Assembly (NCBI RefSeq): GCF_900108185.1
Contig: NZ_FNVA01000007.1
Span: 248,001-312,000 of the forward strand
Source: Bryocella elongata
Lineage (GTDB): Bacteria > Acidobacteriota > Terriglobia > Terriglobales > Acidobacteriaceae
Direction of reading: 5' to 3'
DNA length: 64,000 nt
Part shown: positions 8,451 through 16,488 of the stretch, in pieces
Layout of the letters: every line of letters begins with the position of its first letter
Position numbering within the stretch: the stretch's first letter is position 1
Position numbers and translations under genes: made by a program
The notes under the pieces: generated by a model
Told to the model about the DNA's origin: nothing
The model's database searches: none
What the model saw: the letters and a program-made list of their open reading frames with translations, nothing else

Positions 8451-9701
8451 ATGAAGTTGAGTTTGTTCGGCCGGCTCGCTGTGGCCCTGTTCGCGTCGTT
8501 GGTTCTGGGTCTGGGCATGACCGGCTGCGGCGGCGGTACGATCGCCTATCTGTGGGTGCTCGGCCAGCAATACAACCAGGTCGCAGGTTTCAAGGTGGAT
8601 GACTACACCGGAAATCTGACCGCGGTTACGCATTCGCCCTTCTCCTCGCAGGGCGCGAACCCCGTGTCCATTGCCGTCAAGTCGGGCGGTCGCTTCGTCT
8701 TCGTGCTGAACCAGGGCACCGGCGGAAGTGCTTCCGGTCGTGGCGCCTCTTCGGGTGTGGCCGTGTTCAGCGTAGGTGGCGATGGTTCACTCACCTACCA
8801 GGCCACCTACCAGAGCCAGGGCTACGTGCCCCAGTGGCTGGCGCTGGACTCCACCGGCAGCTACCTGTACGTCCTGGACAAGTACTCCCCCGGCTATGTC
8901 GCTTCGACGAACCTGTACACCGGCGCCAACACCGATGGCCTTGGTGCGATCACCGCGTTCTCGATCGACGGAACCACCGGGCGTCTGAGCCTGGTCACCA
9001 ACTCGACGGTGCTGCGGAATGGCCTCAATACGCCGTTCTTTGAAGTTGGTGGAAGCCCCTTCATGATGAAGAGCCAGGGAAGCTGCCTGCTCACCGTGAA
9101 CTCGGCCGACAACTCCATCTCGCCCTACACCTTCGGCACCAACGGTCAGCTGAACTTCACCGGCTCCACCGGCAACTACATCGTCTCCGGTGCGAAGACT
9201 ATCAGCTCGATCAACGGCAGCGGCTCCTACGTCTACCTGACCGATAGCAGCGCGAACACGATCATCCCGTACTCGCTCGGTACCAGCTGCACGCTGACCC
9301 CGGTCACTGGCGGCAGCGTGGCCAACGAGTCCGGCGCGTCCGATCCGGTCTACACGCTGCTCGACTCCACCTCGAAGTACCTGTACGTCCTCAACCACGC
9401 ACAGGTCACGACCGGCAGCTCCACCCAGGCTTACAGCTACCTCTCGGCGTACACGGTCAACACGACCAACGGCCAGCTCACCCCCATCTCGGATGCCCCC
9501 TACACGGTTGGCTCCGGTCCGGTGTGCATGGTCGAGGATCCGACCAACCAGTACATGTACGTCTCGAACTACAACGACGGCACGGTGACGGGTAAGCTTC
9601 TCGACCCGACCACGGGCCGCCTTGAGGCGCTCTCGCGCGGTTCGACCTTCGCGGCTACCGGACAGGCCACCTGCCTCGGTCTCAGCGGCTCGGTCGACTA
9701 A
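8451..9701 (+). CDS. Beta-propeller (lactonase/YncE-like) lipoprotein 1
   Basis: 416-residue lipoprotein: signal peptide with lipobox LGMTGC (acylated Cys at residue 26), then a seven-bladed beta-propeller built of repeats of the type SGxYLYVLDxxSxxIxxYxIxxxxGxLxxVxGSPF (PF10282-like, the 6-phosphogluconolactonase/YncE superfamily). Surface-exposed or periplasmic. Catalytic residues of true lactonases cannot be assigned, so a binding or structural role is as likely. A good ribosome-binding site (GAAGGAAA) precedes the ATG. The next gene is a clear paralogue, and hairpins lie between them. Confidence 0.85.
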   Translation: MKLSLFGRLAVALFASLVLGLGMTGCGGGTIAYLWVLGQQYNQVAGFKVDDYTGNLTAVTHSPFSSQGANPVSIAVKSGGRFVFVLNQGTGGSASGRGASSGVAVFSVGGDGSLTYQATYQSQGYVPQWLALDSTGSYLYVLDKYSPGYVASTNLYTGANTDGLGAITAFSIDGTTGRLSLVTNSTVLRNGLNTPFFEVGGSPFMMKSQGSCLLTVNSADNSISPYTFGTNGQLNFTGSTGNYIVSGAKTISSINGSGSYVYLTDSSANTIIPYSLGTSCTLTPVTGGSVANESGASDPVYTLLDSTSKYLYVLNHAQVTTGSSTQAYSYLSAYTVNTTNGQLTPISDAPYTVGSGPVCMVEDPTNQYMYVSNYNDGTVTGKLLDPTTGRLEALSRGSTFAATGQATCLGLSGSVD

Positions 9702-9714
9702 GCCCCGTATTGGT

Positions 9715-9770
9715 GGAGGGTGCGGAAACGCACCCTCCCGAATCTGTTTCATCCCGGTCTTCAGGCCGGG
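9715..9770 (+). terminator. Two hairpins between the lipoprotein paralogues
   Basis: First hairpin: 10-bp stem GGAGGGTGCG (9715-9724) with a GAAA tetraloop, followed by CGAATCTGTTT, a weak terminator. Second hairpin: CCCGGTC-TTCA-GGCCGGG at 9753-9770, whose TTCA loop resembles the CTTCAG-core palindromes at 11259 and 47113. Confidence 0.55.
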
Positions 9771-9812
9771 TACACCACGGGCCGCCGCGGCGGTCCCAGG
9801 CAAGGGAAACAC

Positions 9813-11081
9813 ATGATGTTCCACAAGATGGTTCGCCCCACGCTGGCAGCGGCTGCCGCACTGGCCGTCAGCCTCGGATTCACGGCATGCAGCCGTGATT
9901 ACGTGGCGGCCTACGTCTATGCTCCCTCAAACACCACGGGGTCGATCTCGGCTTACGGCGTCGACTACCAGAGCGGCGTCCTCACCCAGATCAACGGTTC
10001 GCCGTTCCCCAGCCAGCTCACCAACCCCGTCACGCTGGTCACGCACCCCAACAACAAGTTCCTCTACCTCATCGGCGGCACCCAGAACGCCGAGGTGGAA
10101 GAGTTCGCCATCGGTACCGACGGCAAGCTCTACGGTTCGAACACGTACAACATCACCGGAACCTATCCGACCGCCGCGGCTGTCGATACCACCGGCAAGT
10201 TCCTCTACGTGACCTACCAGTACCAGAAGGCCTACACCCCGGTCTCGACCGGCCCCGGCGGCCTCACCATCTTCCCGATCAACTCGGATGGTTCGCTCGG
10301 TACCGCCGTCAACATGAACCTCGGTATGTATCCCGCCGCGGTTGCGGTCTCTGCGATCACCTGCGCTCCCAACGCTGCGCTGGGCTCCACGAACCCCGCC
10401 TGCACCGGTACCTACGGCTCCGGCCACCAGAACGTCTTCGTCTACGTCGTCGACCAGGGTGACCAGACCGTCGTCGCCTTCACGCAGAACGTTGCCACCG
10501 GCGCGCTTACCGTCGCCGGCTCTTCCACCTGCGCGGCGACCACGCCCAGCACCTGCACCGGCTACGCGGCGGGTGTCACGCCGAGCGCCATCGGAGTCGA
10601 TCCGACCGGCCGCTTCGTCTACGTGACGGACAAGACCTCCAACGAAGTCATCGGCTACTCCTCGGCGCTCACCTCCAACGGTGCGCTGACCCCGCTGACC
10701 TCGAGCCCCTACACCACCGGTTCCTACCCCGTGGGTCTCACCATCGACCCCCGCGGCGACTACCTCTACACCGCCAACTACAACGGCGGCTCGGTGTCGG
10801 GCTTCTCGATCAACAGCTCCAACGGTTCGCTGGGCACCATCGCCTCGACCTCGGGCTTCACCACCAAGACCGGCCCTACCTGCGTCACCATCGAGCCGGC
10901 CCTGGGTATCTACCTCTACACCTCCAACTACCTCGACGGCTCTATCTCCGGTGGCCAGCTCAGCGCCAACACCGGTCAGCTCTCGGGTGTGGTCGACTCC
11001 CCGTTCCCGACCTCGACGCAGCCCGTCTGCATCGCTTCGGTAGCCAACGGTTCGCATGCCAGCTCGCTGGTCAATCCGTAA
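9813..11081 (+). CDS. Beta-propeller (lactonase/YncE-like) lipoprotein 2
   Basis: 422-residue lipoprotein paralogous to the preceding gene. The lipobox is SLGFTAC (Cys 26) and is followed by propeller blades with recurrent VDPTGRFVYVTDKTSNEVIGYS and IDPRGDYLYTANYNGGSVSGFSI-type motifs. It differs from its neighbour by a longer insertion carrying several Cys-containing Ala/Thr-rich loops (around ITCAPNAALGSTNPACTGTYGSG). ATG at 9813 or 9816. The tandem pair suggests duplication followed by divergence. The ligand is unknown. Confidence 0.83.
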   Translation: MMFHKMVRPTLAAAAALAVSLGFTACSRDYVAAYVYAPSNTTGSISAYGVDYQSGVLTQINGSPFPSQLTNPVTLVTHPNNKFLYLIGGTQNAEVEEFAIGTDGKLYGSNTYNITGTYPTAAAVDTTGKFLYVTYQYQKAYTPVSTGPGGLTIFPINSDGSLGTAVNMNLGMYPAAVAVSAITCAPNAALGSTNPACTGTYGSGHQNVFVYVVDQGDQTVVAFTQNVATGALTVAGSSTCAATTPSTCTGYAAGVTPSAIGVDPTGRFVYVTDKTSNEVIGYSSALTSNGALTPLTSSPYTTGSYPVGLTIDPRGDYLYTANYNGGSVSGFSINSSNGSLGTIASTSGFTTKTGPTCVTIEPALGIYLYTSNYLDGSISGGQLSANTGQLSGVVDSPFPTSTQPVCIASVANGSHASSLVNP

Positions 11082-11116
11082 GGGCGAGTGAGTAGACCGT
11101 AGTGAGTCAGTAAAGC

Positions 11117-11150
11117 CGAAAGCCCGCCGCGATCCTGTGGCGGGCTTTCG
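11117..11150 (+). terminator. Hairpin terminator after lipoprotein 2
   Basis: A perfect 12-bp stem CGAAAGCCCGCC / GGCGGGCTTTCG with a 10-nt loop, 36 bases past the stop. The region just upstream (11085-11110) holds a weak GTGAGTAG-type heptamer array. Confidence 0.75.
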
Positions 11151-11249
11151 CATGTGCGGCAGGCCATTCACCCTGCCCATCGCCGTTAGAGCTCCTCTGT
11201 TCAGTGTCCGCTCTGCAAGCGCGGCCTCTTGCAGGGGGGCAGGGCGGTG

Positions 11250-11355
11250 TTTTGTTGGGGCGGGACTTCAGTCCCGCCGTAAAGGTAGCGATTACGATGC
11301 GGCTTGAGCCGCTGAGGGAACGCCTGGGTCTTCGCCCGAGTCCCCCCTGGAAAGG
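11250..11355. repeat. CTTCAG-core palindromic repeat, copy 1
   Basis: Begins TTTGTTGGGG, then the perfect 8-bp stem GGCGGGAC-TTCA-GTCCCGCC (11259-11278), GTAAAGG, and a second palindrome GCGGCTTGAGCCGC. A second copy lies at 47101-47192 with the same order of blocks. This copy sits directly upstream of kdsA. Confidence 0.75.
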
Positions 11356-11361
11356 AACACC

Positions 11362-12204
11362 ATGACTGGCAGCTTTCAACTAGGCTCCATCACCGTCGGC
11401 GGACCGAAGCTCTTCCTCATCGCCGGCCCCTGCGTCATCGAGAGCGAACAGCATGCGCGCAAGATGGCCGATGCCATCCAGCGCATCACCTCCGACCTCG
11501 GCATCCCGTACGTCTTCAAGGCCAGCTATGACAAGGCCAACCGTACCTCGATCCGCAGCTTCCGCGGCCCCGGCCTCGACGAAGGCTGCCGCATCCTGCG
11601 CCTCATCGCCGAATCCAACGGCCTCCCCGTCCTCACCGATGTCCACACCCCCGAGCAGGTAAAGCAGGCGTCCGACGCCCTTGGTCCCGCTGAAGCGCTG
11701 CTCCAGATTCCCGCCTTCCTCTGCCGCCAGACCGACCTGCTCATCGCTGCTGCCGAGACCGGACGCGCCATCAACGTGAAGAAGGGCCAGTTCGTCGCTC
11801 CCAGCGACATGCGGCACGCGGTCGAGAAGATCGCGGACACCGCCGCCCTGGCCAACGCCACAGCCCGCGTCTGCCTCACCGAGCGCGGCGCCAGCTTCGG
11901 CTACAACAACCTCGTCGTCGACATGCGCTCGCTGCCCATCATGCGAGGCTTCGCTCCGGTCATCTTCGATGGCACCCACTCCGTCCAGACCCCGAGCGCG
12001 GCCAACGGAGTCTCCGGCGGCCAGCCCGAGTTCATCCCTGTGCTCGCACGCGCCGCTGTCGCCGCCGGCATCGACGGCATCTTCCTCGAGACGCACGACG
12101 ACCCCGCCGACGCCAAGTCCGACGGCGCGAACGCCCTGCATCTCAACCATATGAAGTCTGTGCTGGAGTCTCTGCTGGCGATCCACACCGCAGTGGCGCG
12201 ATAG
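11362..12204 (+). CDS. kdsA: 3-deoxy-8-phosphooctulonate (KDO-8-P) synthase
   Basis: Condenses phosphoenolpyruvate with arabinose 5-phosphate to give KDO-8-phosphate, for the lipid A inner core. Family motifs: LIAGPCVIES, FKASYDKANRTSIRSFRGPG, PAFLCRQTDLL, VKKGQFVAPSDM and FDGTHSVQTP. 280 aa, normal. The Cys, His, Glu and Asp ligand set of the metal-dependent class can be matched in part (AGPC, DGTH), but class assignment is uncertain. RBS GGAAAGGA. The presence of kdsA indicates an LPS-bearing outer membrane. Confidence 0.96.
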   Translation: MTGSFQLGSITVGGPKLFLIAGPCVIESEQHARKMADAIQRITSDLGIPYVFKASYDKANRTSIRSFRGPGLDEGCRILRLIAESNGLPVLTDVHTPEQVKQASDALGPAEALLQIPAFLCRQTDLLIAAAETGRAINVKKGQFVAPSDMRHAVEKIADTAALANATARVCLTERGASFGYNNLVVDMRSLPIMRGFAPVIFDGTHSVQTPSAANGVSGGQPEFIPVLARAAVAAGIDGIFLETHDDPADAKSDGANALHLNHMKSVLESLLAIHTAVAR

Positions 12205-12210
12205 TGCTAG

Positions 12211-12280
12211 CGAATAGGGGGCAGTGAGTAGAGAGGAGACCACTACTCACTACTCACTGCCCTTTACTCACTGCCTCTCC
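12211..12280. repeat. Heptamer array with 12-bp inverted repeat at a convergent gene junction
   Basis: Heptamers such as GTGAGTA and ACTACTC follow each other with period 7. The left part GGCAGTGAGTAG (12220-12231) is a perfect inverse of CTACTCACTGCC (12250-12261). It lies between the 3' ends of kdsA (+) and the next gene (-) and could fold into a shared 3'-end hairpin. Confidence 0.65.
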
Positions 12281-12838
12281 CTACTTCTTCCCCACGCGAA
12301 CCAGCCGGATCTCCGGCATCTGCTGGTCCCAGTTCGGGTCTACCCTCTCAAAGGTCAGGCGGAAGTCCGCGCTCTTGCCCGGCGCGATGGGCGCTGCGTT
12401 TACCGGCTCCACATCGATGTAGGGCTCACGCGCGCGAATCAGCATCATCGGTTCCGTCTCGATGTGCGGCGCATTCCCCACCACATTCCCAAAGACCACC
12501 TGCACCGTCACGCCCGTCACGGTCGAGCTTCCGTTGTTCGCGATGTGCCCATCGATGTACAGCTGCTTCGCGCCGGAAAAGCTCGTCGACTCGCTCATCG
12601 CCAGCCCTGTAACCGGCAGGCTCGCAGCATAGGCCGCCGCGGGCTGCAAGGTCTTCAGATTCGCATCCACGGCCTCGCTGTGCCGCCCCAGCAGCACCAG
12701 CGCCGTCACCAGGAACACCACCGCGGCAGCGGCAATCGCCACCGCTGTCGTCGGAAAGCTACGCTGCTCGGTTCTCGGAGTCGCAAACATTGGGGAGGTG
12801 CCTGGCTCAAACATCCTGTTCTTGTCGCTTCCGTTCAT
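12281..12838 (-). CDS. Single-pass membrane protein with C-terminal FxLYD-like beta domain
   Basis: About 185 residues. A short cytosolic N-terminus is followed by one transmembrane helix (TTAVAIAAAAVVFLVTALVLLG) and an outer beta-sandwich-like domain (QLYIDGHIANNGSSTVTGVTVQVVFGN...SADFRLTFERVDPNW) typical of FxLYD/DUF2393-like extracellular domains. ATG at 12838 is chosen because an AGGAG lies just upstream; an ATG at 12877 would overlap the end of the upstream ATPase gene by 14 bases. Probably co-transcribed with that ATPase. Function unknown. Confidence 0.7.
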   Translation of the reverse strand: MNGSDKNRMFEPGTSPMFATPRTEQRSFPTTAVAIAAAAVVFLVTALVLLGRHSEAVDANLKTLQPAAAYAASLPVTGLAMSESTSFSGAKQLYIDGHIANNGSSTVTGVTVQVVFGNVVGNAPHIETEPMMLIRAREPYIDVEPVNAAPIAPGKSADFRLTFERVDPNWDQQMPEIRLVRVGKK

Positions 12839-12863
12839 CGGCCCGTCCTGCTCCTGCACCATC

Positions 12864-13916
12864 CTACTGACGTTCATCGTCGCGTGGCTGGTGCCTTGCT
12901 GCAAAGCGGCCCAGCCGCGCGCGTCCCACGGGAGCATGGCTGCTCTCCGTCGCCGCACGCCGAATATCCAGGCTGCCGTCTGCCTTGAGGATAAACTCGT
13001 CTTCCACCACTGCGGGCTCCGCATTTGCAGGCTGCGGAACCACCGCCGCTACAGGGGCGGGAAACCGCTGCGCCGGCCGAGCTGGAGCCGCCGGCTGAAC
13101 CGCATGCGCTGGCGCCACCATGGACGCCACGCCGCGCGATGCCCGCCCAAAGTCCGCCCGCTTCACCGTCCGCCGGAAGTCCACGCCGCGCATCTCCACC
13201 ACCACGCACATCTCCTGCAGGCGGCTGAGCACGCGGTTGCCCACGCGATCGCCCAGCGTGCGATCGCTCATCACCCGCTGCGCGTCGGTCATCTGCGCCA
13301 GCACATCGCGGTTCGTCTCCGGGGCGTTCGTGTAGTTCGTCGTCACGATCGTCGTCAGCCGGTCCTTATAGCGCGTGTTCAGGATGTGCGCGACCGTATC
13401 GAACACCCACTCGCTCGGCTTGGAAGCTCCCAGGTCATCGATCACCAGCACCTCGGCCTCAAACACCGGCTTCAGGATGCTCAGCTCCGTCGCCGAAACG
13501 CGCGGGTCATAGCTGTTCTGCACCTGCTTCAGCAGGTCGCGATAATCCACAAACAACCCGCGCACGCCGCGCTCCACGATCAGCCCTCGCAGCACACTCG
13601 CCGCCAGATGCGTCTTGCCCAGCCCCGGAGTGCCCACAAACATCAGCCCCGTCCGGTCGGTCGCCACCGGGTAGCCGTCCACAAAGTTCTTCGCGATGTT
13701 CAGCGCCATCGCCAGCGACCGGTCCGCGGAAGGGAACTGCGTGTCGTAGTCCTCCAGCGTGCAGTCCATGTAGCGATCCGGCAGGTGCGCGGCTTCAATC
13801 CGCCGCTGCGCCCGCCGCTCGATCCGGCAGCGACACTCGGTGGCCGCACGCGACCCATCTGGCCGCTCCACCAGCCGCAACCCAGCTCCACCGCAGATCT
13901 CGCACACAGCTTCCAT
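12864..13916 (-). CDS. DnaC/IstB-like AAA+ ATPase with N-terminal zinc motif
   Basis: 350 residues. N-terminal CEICGG...CRC motif (residues 5-8 and 29-31) probably binds zinc. The AAA+ core has Walker A GTPGLGKTH, Walker B VLVIDDLGA, sensor I TTIVTTNYT and an arginine-rich sensor 2 region (GDRVGNRVLSRL), the pattern of helicase loaders DnaC/DnaI and IS21 IstB. The C-terminal 100 residues are Ala/Pro-rich and divergent, ending in an FILKADGSLDIRR segment. No transposase is near, so a chromosomal helicase-loader role is more likely than transposition. ATG at 13916 with GGAG upstream. Confidence 0.8.
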   Translation of the reverse strand: MEAVCEICGGAGLRLVERPDGSRAATECRCRIERRAQRRIEAAHLPDRYMDCTLEDYDTQFPSADRSLAMALNIAKNFVDGYPVATDRTGLMFVGTPGLGKTHLAASVLRGLIVERGVRGLFVDYRDLLKQVQNSYDPRVSATELSILKPVFEAEVLVIDDLGASKPSEWVFDTVAHILNTRYKDRLTTIVTTNYTNAPETNRDVLAQMTDAQRVMSDRTLGDRVGNRVLSRLQEMCVVVEMRGVDFRRTVKRADFGRASRGVASMVAPAHAVQPAAPARPAQRFPAPVAAVVPQPANAEPAVVEDEFILKADGSLDIRRAATESSHAPVGRARLGRFAARHQPRDDERQ

Positions 13917-14070
13917 CGCAACCCAACTCCAGCTACCAGTATCGCAGTTTGACGAGTGGGCGATGGGGATGTGGATCGTTGTGGCAAAGCGCGACCTGAT
14001 GTGCATCCCCGCACGGAATCAAGAGCACCACGCGCTAAGATGTCTAGCAAATCGCTACCCGAGAGGATCT

Positions 14071-14493
14071 ATGAGCGAAGGTCTTTTGTTCGCCGTCGAG
14101 ACGTCGCTCTCGCGGCTCTCCTACTCTGAGCAGTCGTCAGCCCAGCGTGTGTTTACTTTGCTTTGGGAACTGGAGGCCGAAGTCAATAACGGAGGATTCT
14201 GGCAATATTTCTACAATCTCTCGGGAGAGCACGCGCCGGAGGCACCGGACGCATTGCGCGCTATTGGCGCAAACCGTTGTGCGTCCCTCGTGGACCGAGC
14301 GCTTACGGCTGTTGCCATACTCCCGGAGGATTACGCGATCGAGGATCGCCGACGGGAGATCGTGAACGGTCTGACGAGCGAGGTTCGAGATTCGCTGAAT
14401 GAGCTCGATACAGAGTTCTATACCTATCCAGATAATCTCAGCGCCCTCCTGACTGACTTTATCCAGGCTCATCGGTACGAGTTTTCAATTTAG
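14071..14493 (+). CDS. DUF4375 (DMP19-like) protein
   Basis: 140 residues, acidic, mostly helical. The signature EVNNGGFWQYFYNLSGEHAPEAPDALRAIGA is the DUF4375 family pattern, seen in DNA-mimic DMP19 and in immunity-like small proteins. ATG at 14071 follows GAGAGGAT. Base composition looks lower in GC than the flanking genes, which suggests recent acquisition. No cognate toxin is visible next to it, and the downstream cupin gene starts 9 bases past its stop. Confidence 0.75.
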   Translation: MSEGLLFAVETSLSRLSYSEQSSAQRVFTLLWELEAEVNNGGFWQYFYNLSGEHAPEAPDALRAIGANRCASLVDRALTAVAILPEDYAIEDRRREIVNGLTSEVRDSLNELDTEFYTYPDNLSALLTDFIQAHRYEFSI

Positions 14494-14502
14494 GCAAGCC
14501 AT

Positions 14503-14862
14503 ATGCTGACGCAAGTAATCTCAGCCACCACCGCCGAGCACTACCGCTGGGGCGGCCCCAACGCCGACCAGGCCGACGGCTGGTTCCTCGTCAAGCAGCC
14601 CGGCCTGCACGTCATCGAAGAGCTCCTCCCGCCCGGCGTCACCGAGGCACGCCATCTCCACAAGATCGCCCGCCAGCTCTTCTACGTCCTCGCCGGCGAA
14701 CTGACCATGGAGGTCGATGGCGATACCTTCACCGTGCCCGCAGGGAAGGGAATCGAGATCGCCCCCGGCCTCGCGCACCAGGCCGCCAACCACGGCCCCG
14801 CCGACCTCCGCATCCTCGTCATCAGCCAGCCACCCAGCCACGGCGACCGCTTCCCGGCATAG
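14503..14862 (+). CDS. Cupin-domain protein
   Basis: 119 residues forming one double-stranded beta-helix. Cupin motif 1 is degenerate (PPGVTEARHLHKIARQLFYVLAGELTMEV; metal-binding His in RHLHK, Glu missing or shifted) and motif 2 is GIEIAPGLAHQAANHGPADLRILVIS with a His. Probably a metal-binding small-molecule or sensor domain. Closely follows the DUF4375 gene, but codon choice and composition match the rest of the chromosome. Substrate unknown. Confidence 0.8.
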   Translation: MLTQVISATTAEHYRWGGPNADQADGWFLVKQPGLHVIEELLPPGVTEARHLHKIARQLFYVLAGELTMEVDGDTFTVPAGKGIEIAPGLAHQAANHGPADLRILVISQPPSHGDRFPA

Positions 14863-14967
14863 CAAAGAACCCGCGAACGAGCAGCGCCAACGGCGAAGCC
14901 GCACCCTGCGCGATGCGCCGCGGACGGGCGCAGCCCGCTGTTCTCCACGCTACAATCGCCGCAAGCG

Positions 14968-16419
14968 ATGCCATACGACATCACCCTCCGCGGCGTGCGC
15001 CACACCTTCGCAAACCTCCGCGAGCTGCTCGCGAAGGCCTCGCCCCTGCGCTCCGGCGACCAGCTCGCCGGCCTCGCCGCAGAAAGCTCGGAAGCCCGTG
15101 CCATCGCCCAGCACGCCCTCGCCGACGTTCCCCTCGCCGCCTTCCTCGAAGACCTCCTCATCCCCTACGAGGCCGACGACGTCACCCGCCTCATCGTCGA
15201 CACCCACGCGACCTCCGCGGCTCAAGCCGCCTTCACCCCCATCGCCGGCCTCACCGTCGGCGAGCTCCGCGACTGGCTGCTCTCGGACGACGCCACCACC
15301 GACAGGCTGACCGCGCTCGCCCCCGGCCTCACGCCGGAGATCGTTGCCGCCGTCTCCAAGCTCATGCGTGTGCAGGACCTCATCGCCGTCGCCCGCAAGT
15401 GCGAGGTCGTCACCCGCTTCCGTACCACGGTAGGTCTCAAACAAAGACTCTCCACACGCCTGCAGCCGAATCATCCCACCGACGACCCCGCAGGCATAGC
15501 CGCCTCCATCCTCGACGGCCTGCTGCTCGGCTCCGGCGACGCCGTCATCGGCATCAACCCCGCCTCCGACAGCCCGCAGTCGGTACTCAAGCTCCTCGCC
15601 ATGATCGAGCACGTCCGCGAGCGCTTCGCCATCCCCACGCAGAGCTGCGTCCTAGCGCATGTGACGACTCAAATGCGAGCCATAGAACAGGCCGCAGCCG
15701 CAGGCACCCAGGCCCAGCTTGACCTCATCTTCCAGTCCATCGCCGGCACTGAGCTCGCCAACAAAGGCTTCGGCATCACGCTCGATCTCCTAGCCGAAGC
15801 TGAATCCATGGCCGCATCCCTCCACCGCAACCCCTCGCAGCCAACGCCTAATCCCTATTCCCTAATCCCTAATCCCTGTCTCTTTTACTTCGAGACCGGC
15901 CAGGGCAGCGCCCTCTCCGCCGAAGCCCATCACGGTTGCGACCAGCAGACCCTCGAGGCCCGCGCCTACGCGGTCGCCAGCCGCTTCTCGCCCTTCCTCG
16001 TCAACACCGTCGTCGGCTTCATCGGGCCGGAGTACCTCTACGACGGCAAGCAGATCCTCCGCGCCGGCCTCGAGGACCACCTCTGCGGCAAGCTCCTCGG
16101 CCTGCCGATGGGCTGCGACGTCTGCTACACCAACCACGCCGAGGCCGACCAGGACGACATGGACACTCTGCTCACGCTGCTCGGAGCCGCCGGCGTCAAC
16201 TACATCATGGGCGTCCCCGGAGCCGACGACGTGATGCTCAACTACCAGTCCACGAGCTTCCACGACGCCCTCTACCTCCGCCGCACCCTCAACCTCCGCC
16301 CCGCACCCGAATTCGAAGCCTGGCTCGCGAGCCCGCACTTCGAAGACCTGAAGCGCCTTGGCCCCAATCCCACAGCCCTGCTCCCTCTGGCATCTGGCAA
16401 CTGGCCAACTGGGACCTGA
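14968..16419 (+). CDS. eutB: Ethanolamine ammonia-lyase large subunit
   Basis: Adenosylcobalamin-dependent conversion of ethanolamine to acetaldehyde and ammonia, with EutC. Conserved TIM-barrel segments are present (FETGQGSALSAEAHHG, VNTVVGFIGPEYLYDGKQI, GCDVCYTNHAEADQDDMDTLL, NYIMGVPGADDVMLNYQS). Two parts are odd. Residues about 287-305 (PTPNPYSLIPNP) are a translated heptamer array inserted just before the FETGQG strand. The last ten residues (ASGNWPTGT) are also encoded by a heptamer array. A TACAAT box lies 11 nt before the ATG; no ribosome-binding site is seen. No microcompartment or reactivase (eutA) gene is nearby. Confidence 0.95.
   Translation: MPYDITLRGVRHTFANLRELLAKASPLRSGDQLAGLAAESSEARAIAQHALADVPLAAFLEDLLIPYEADDVTRLIVDTHATSAAQAAFTPIAGLTVGELRDWLLSDDATTDRLTALAPGLTPEIVAAVSKLMRVQDLIAVARKCEVVTRFRTTVGLKQRLSTRLQPNHPTDDPAGIAASILDGLLLGSGDAVIGINPASDSPQSVLKLLAMIEHVRERFAIPTQSCVLAHVTTQMRAIEQAAAAGTQAQLDLIFQSIAGTELANKGFGITLDLLAEAESMAASLHRNPSQPTPNPYSLIPNPCLFYFETGQGSALSAEAHHGCDQQTLEARAYAVASRFSPFLVNTVVGFIGPEYLYDGKQILRAGLEDHLCGKLLGLPMGCDVCYTNHAEADQDDMDTLLTLLGAAGVNYIMGVPGADDVMLNYQSTSFHDALYLRRTLNLRPAPEFEAWLASPHFEDLKRLGPNPTALLPLASGNWPTGT
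15848..15882 (+). repeat. Heptamer array inside eutB (CTAATCC type)
   Basis: Five consecutive 7-mers, three of them exactly CTAATCC, the second CTATTCC. The first four differ by one base from the array in dus at 19912. Translated as NPYSLIPNP in the same frame as in dus. Confidence 0.85.
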
Positions 16420-16481
16420 ACCCCAACTCACCCACGAAAACCCACAACTCGCGGCTCAGAACCCGAAACTCGATCACAACC
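16386..16481 (+). repeat. Long heptamer array spanning eutB 3' end and the eutB-eutC gap
   Basis: Degenerate period-7 array. It begins with TGGCATC-type units inside the last codons of eutB and proceeds through AACCCAC, AACTCGC, GGCTCAG, AACCCGA and AACTCGA units, ending 8 bases before the eutC ATG. The order of unit types resembles the arrays at 26563 and 60684. Confidence 0.8.
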
Positions 16482-16488
16482 TGTCTCG

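Noticed and set aside
12864..13916. DnaC/IstB-like gene considered as part of an IS21-type insertion sequence
   Set aside because: No IstA transposase, terminal inverted repeats or target duplications nearby; the gene is in an operon with an unrelated membrane protein.
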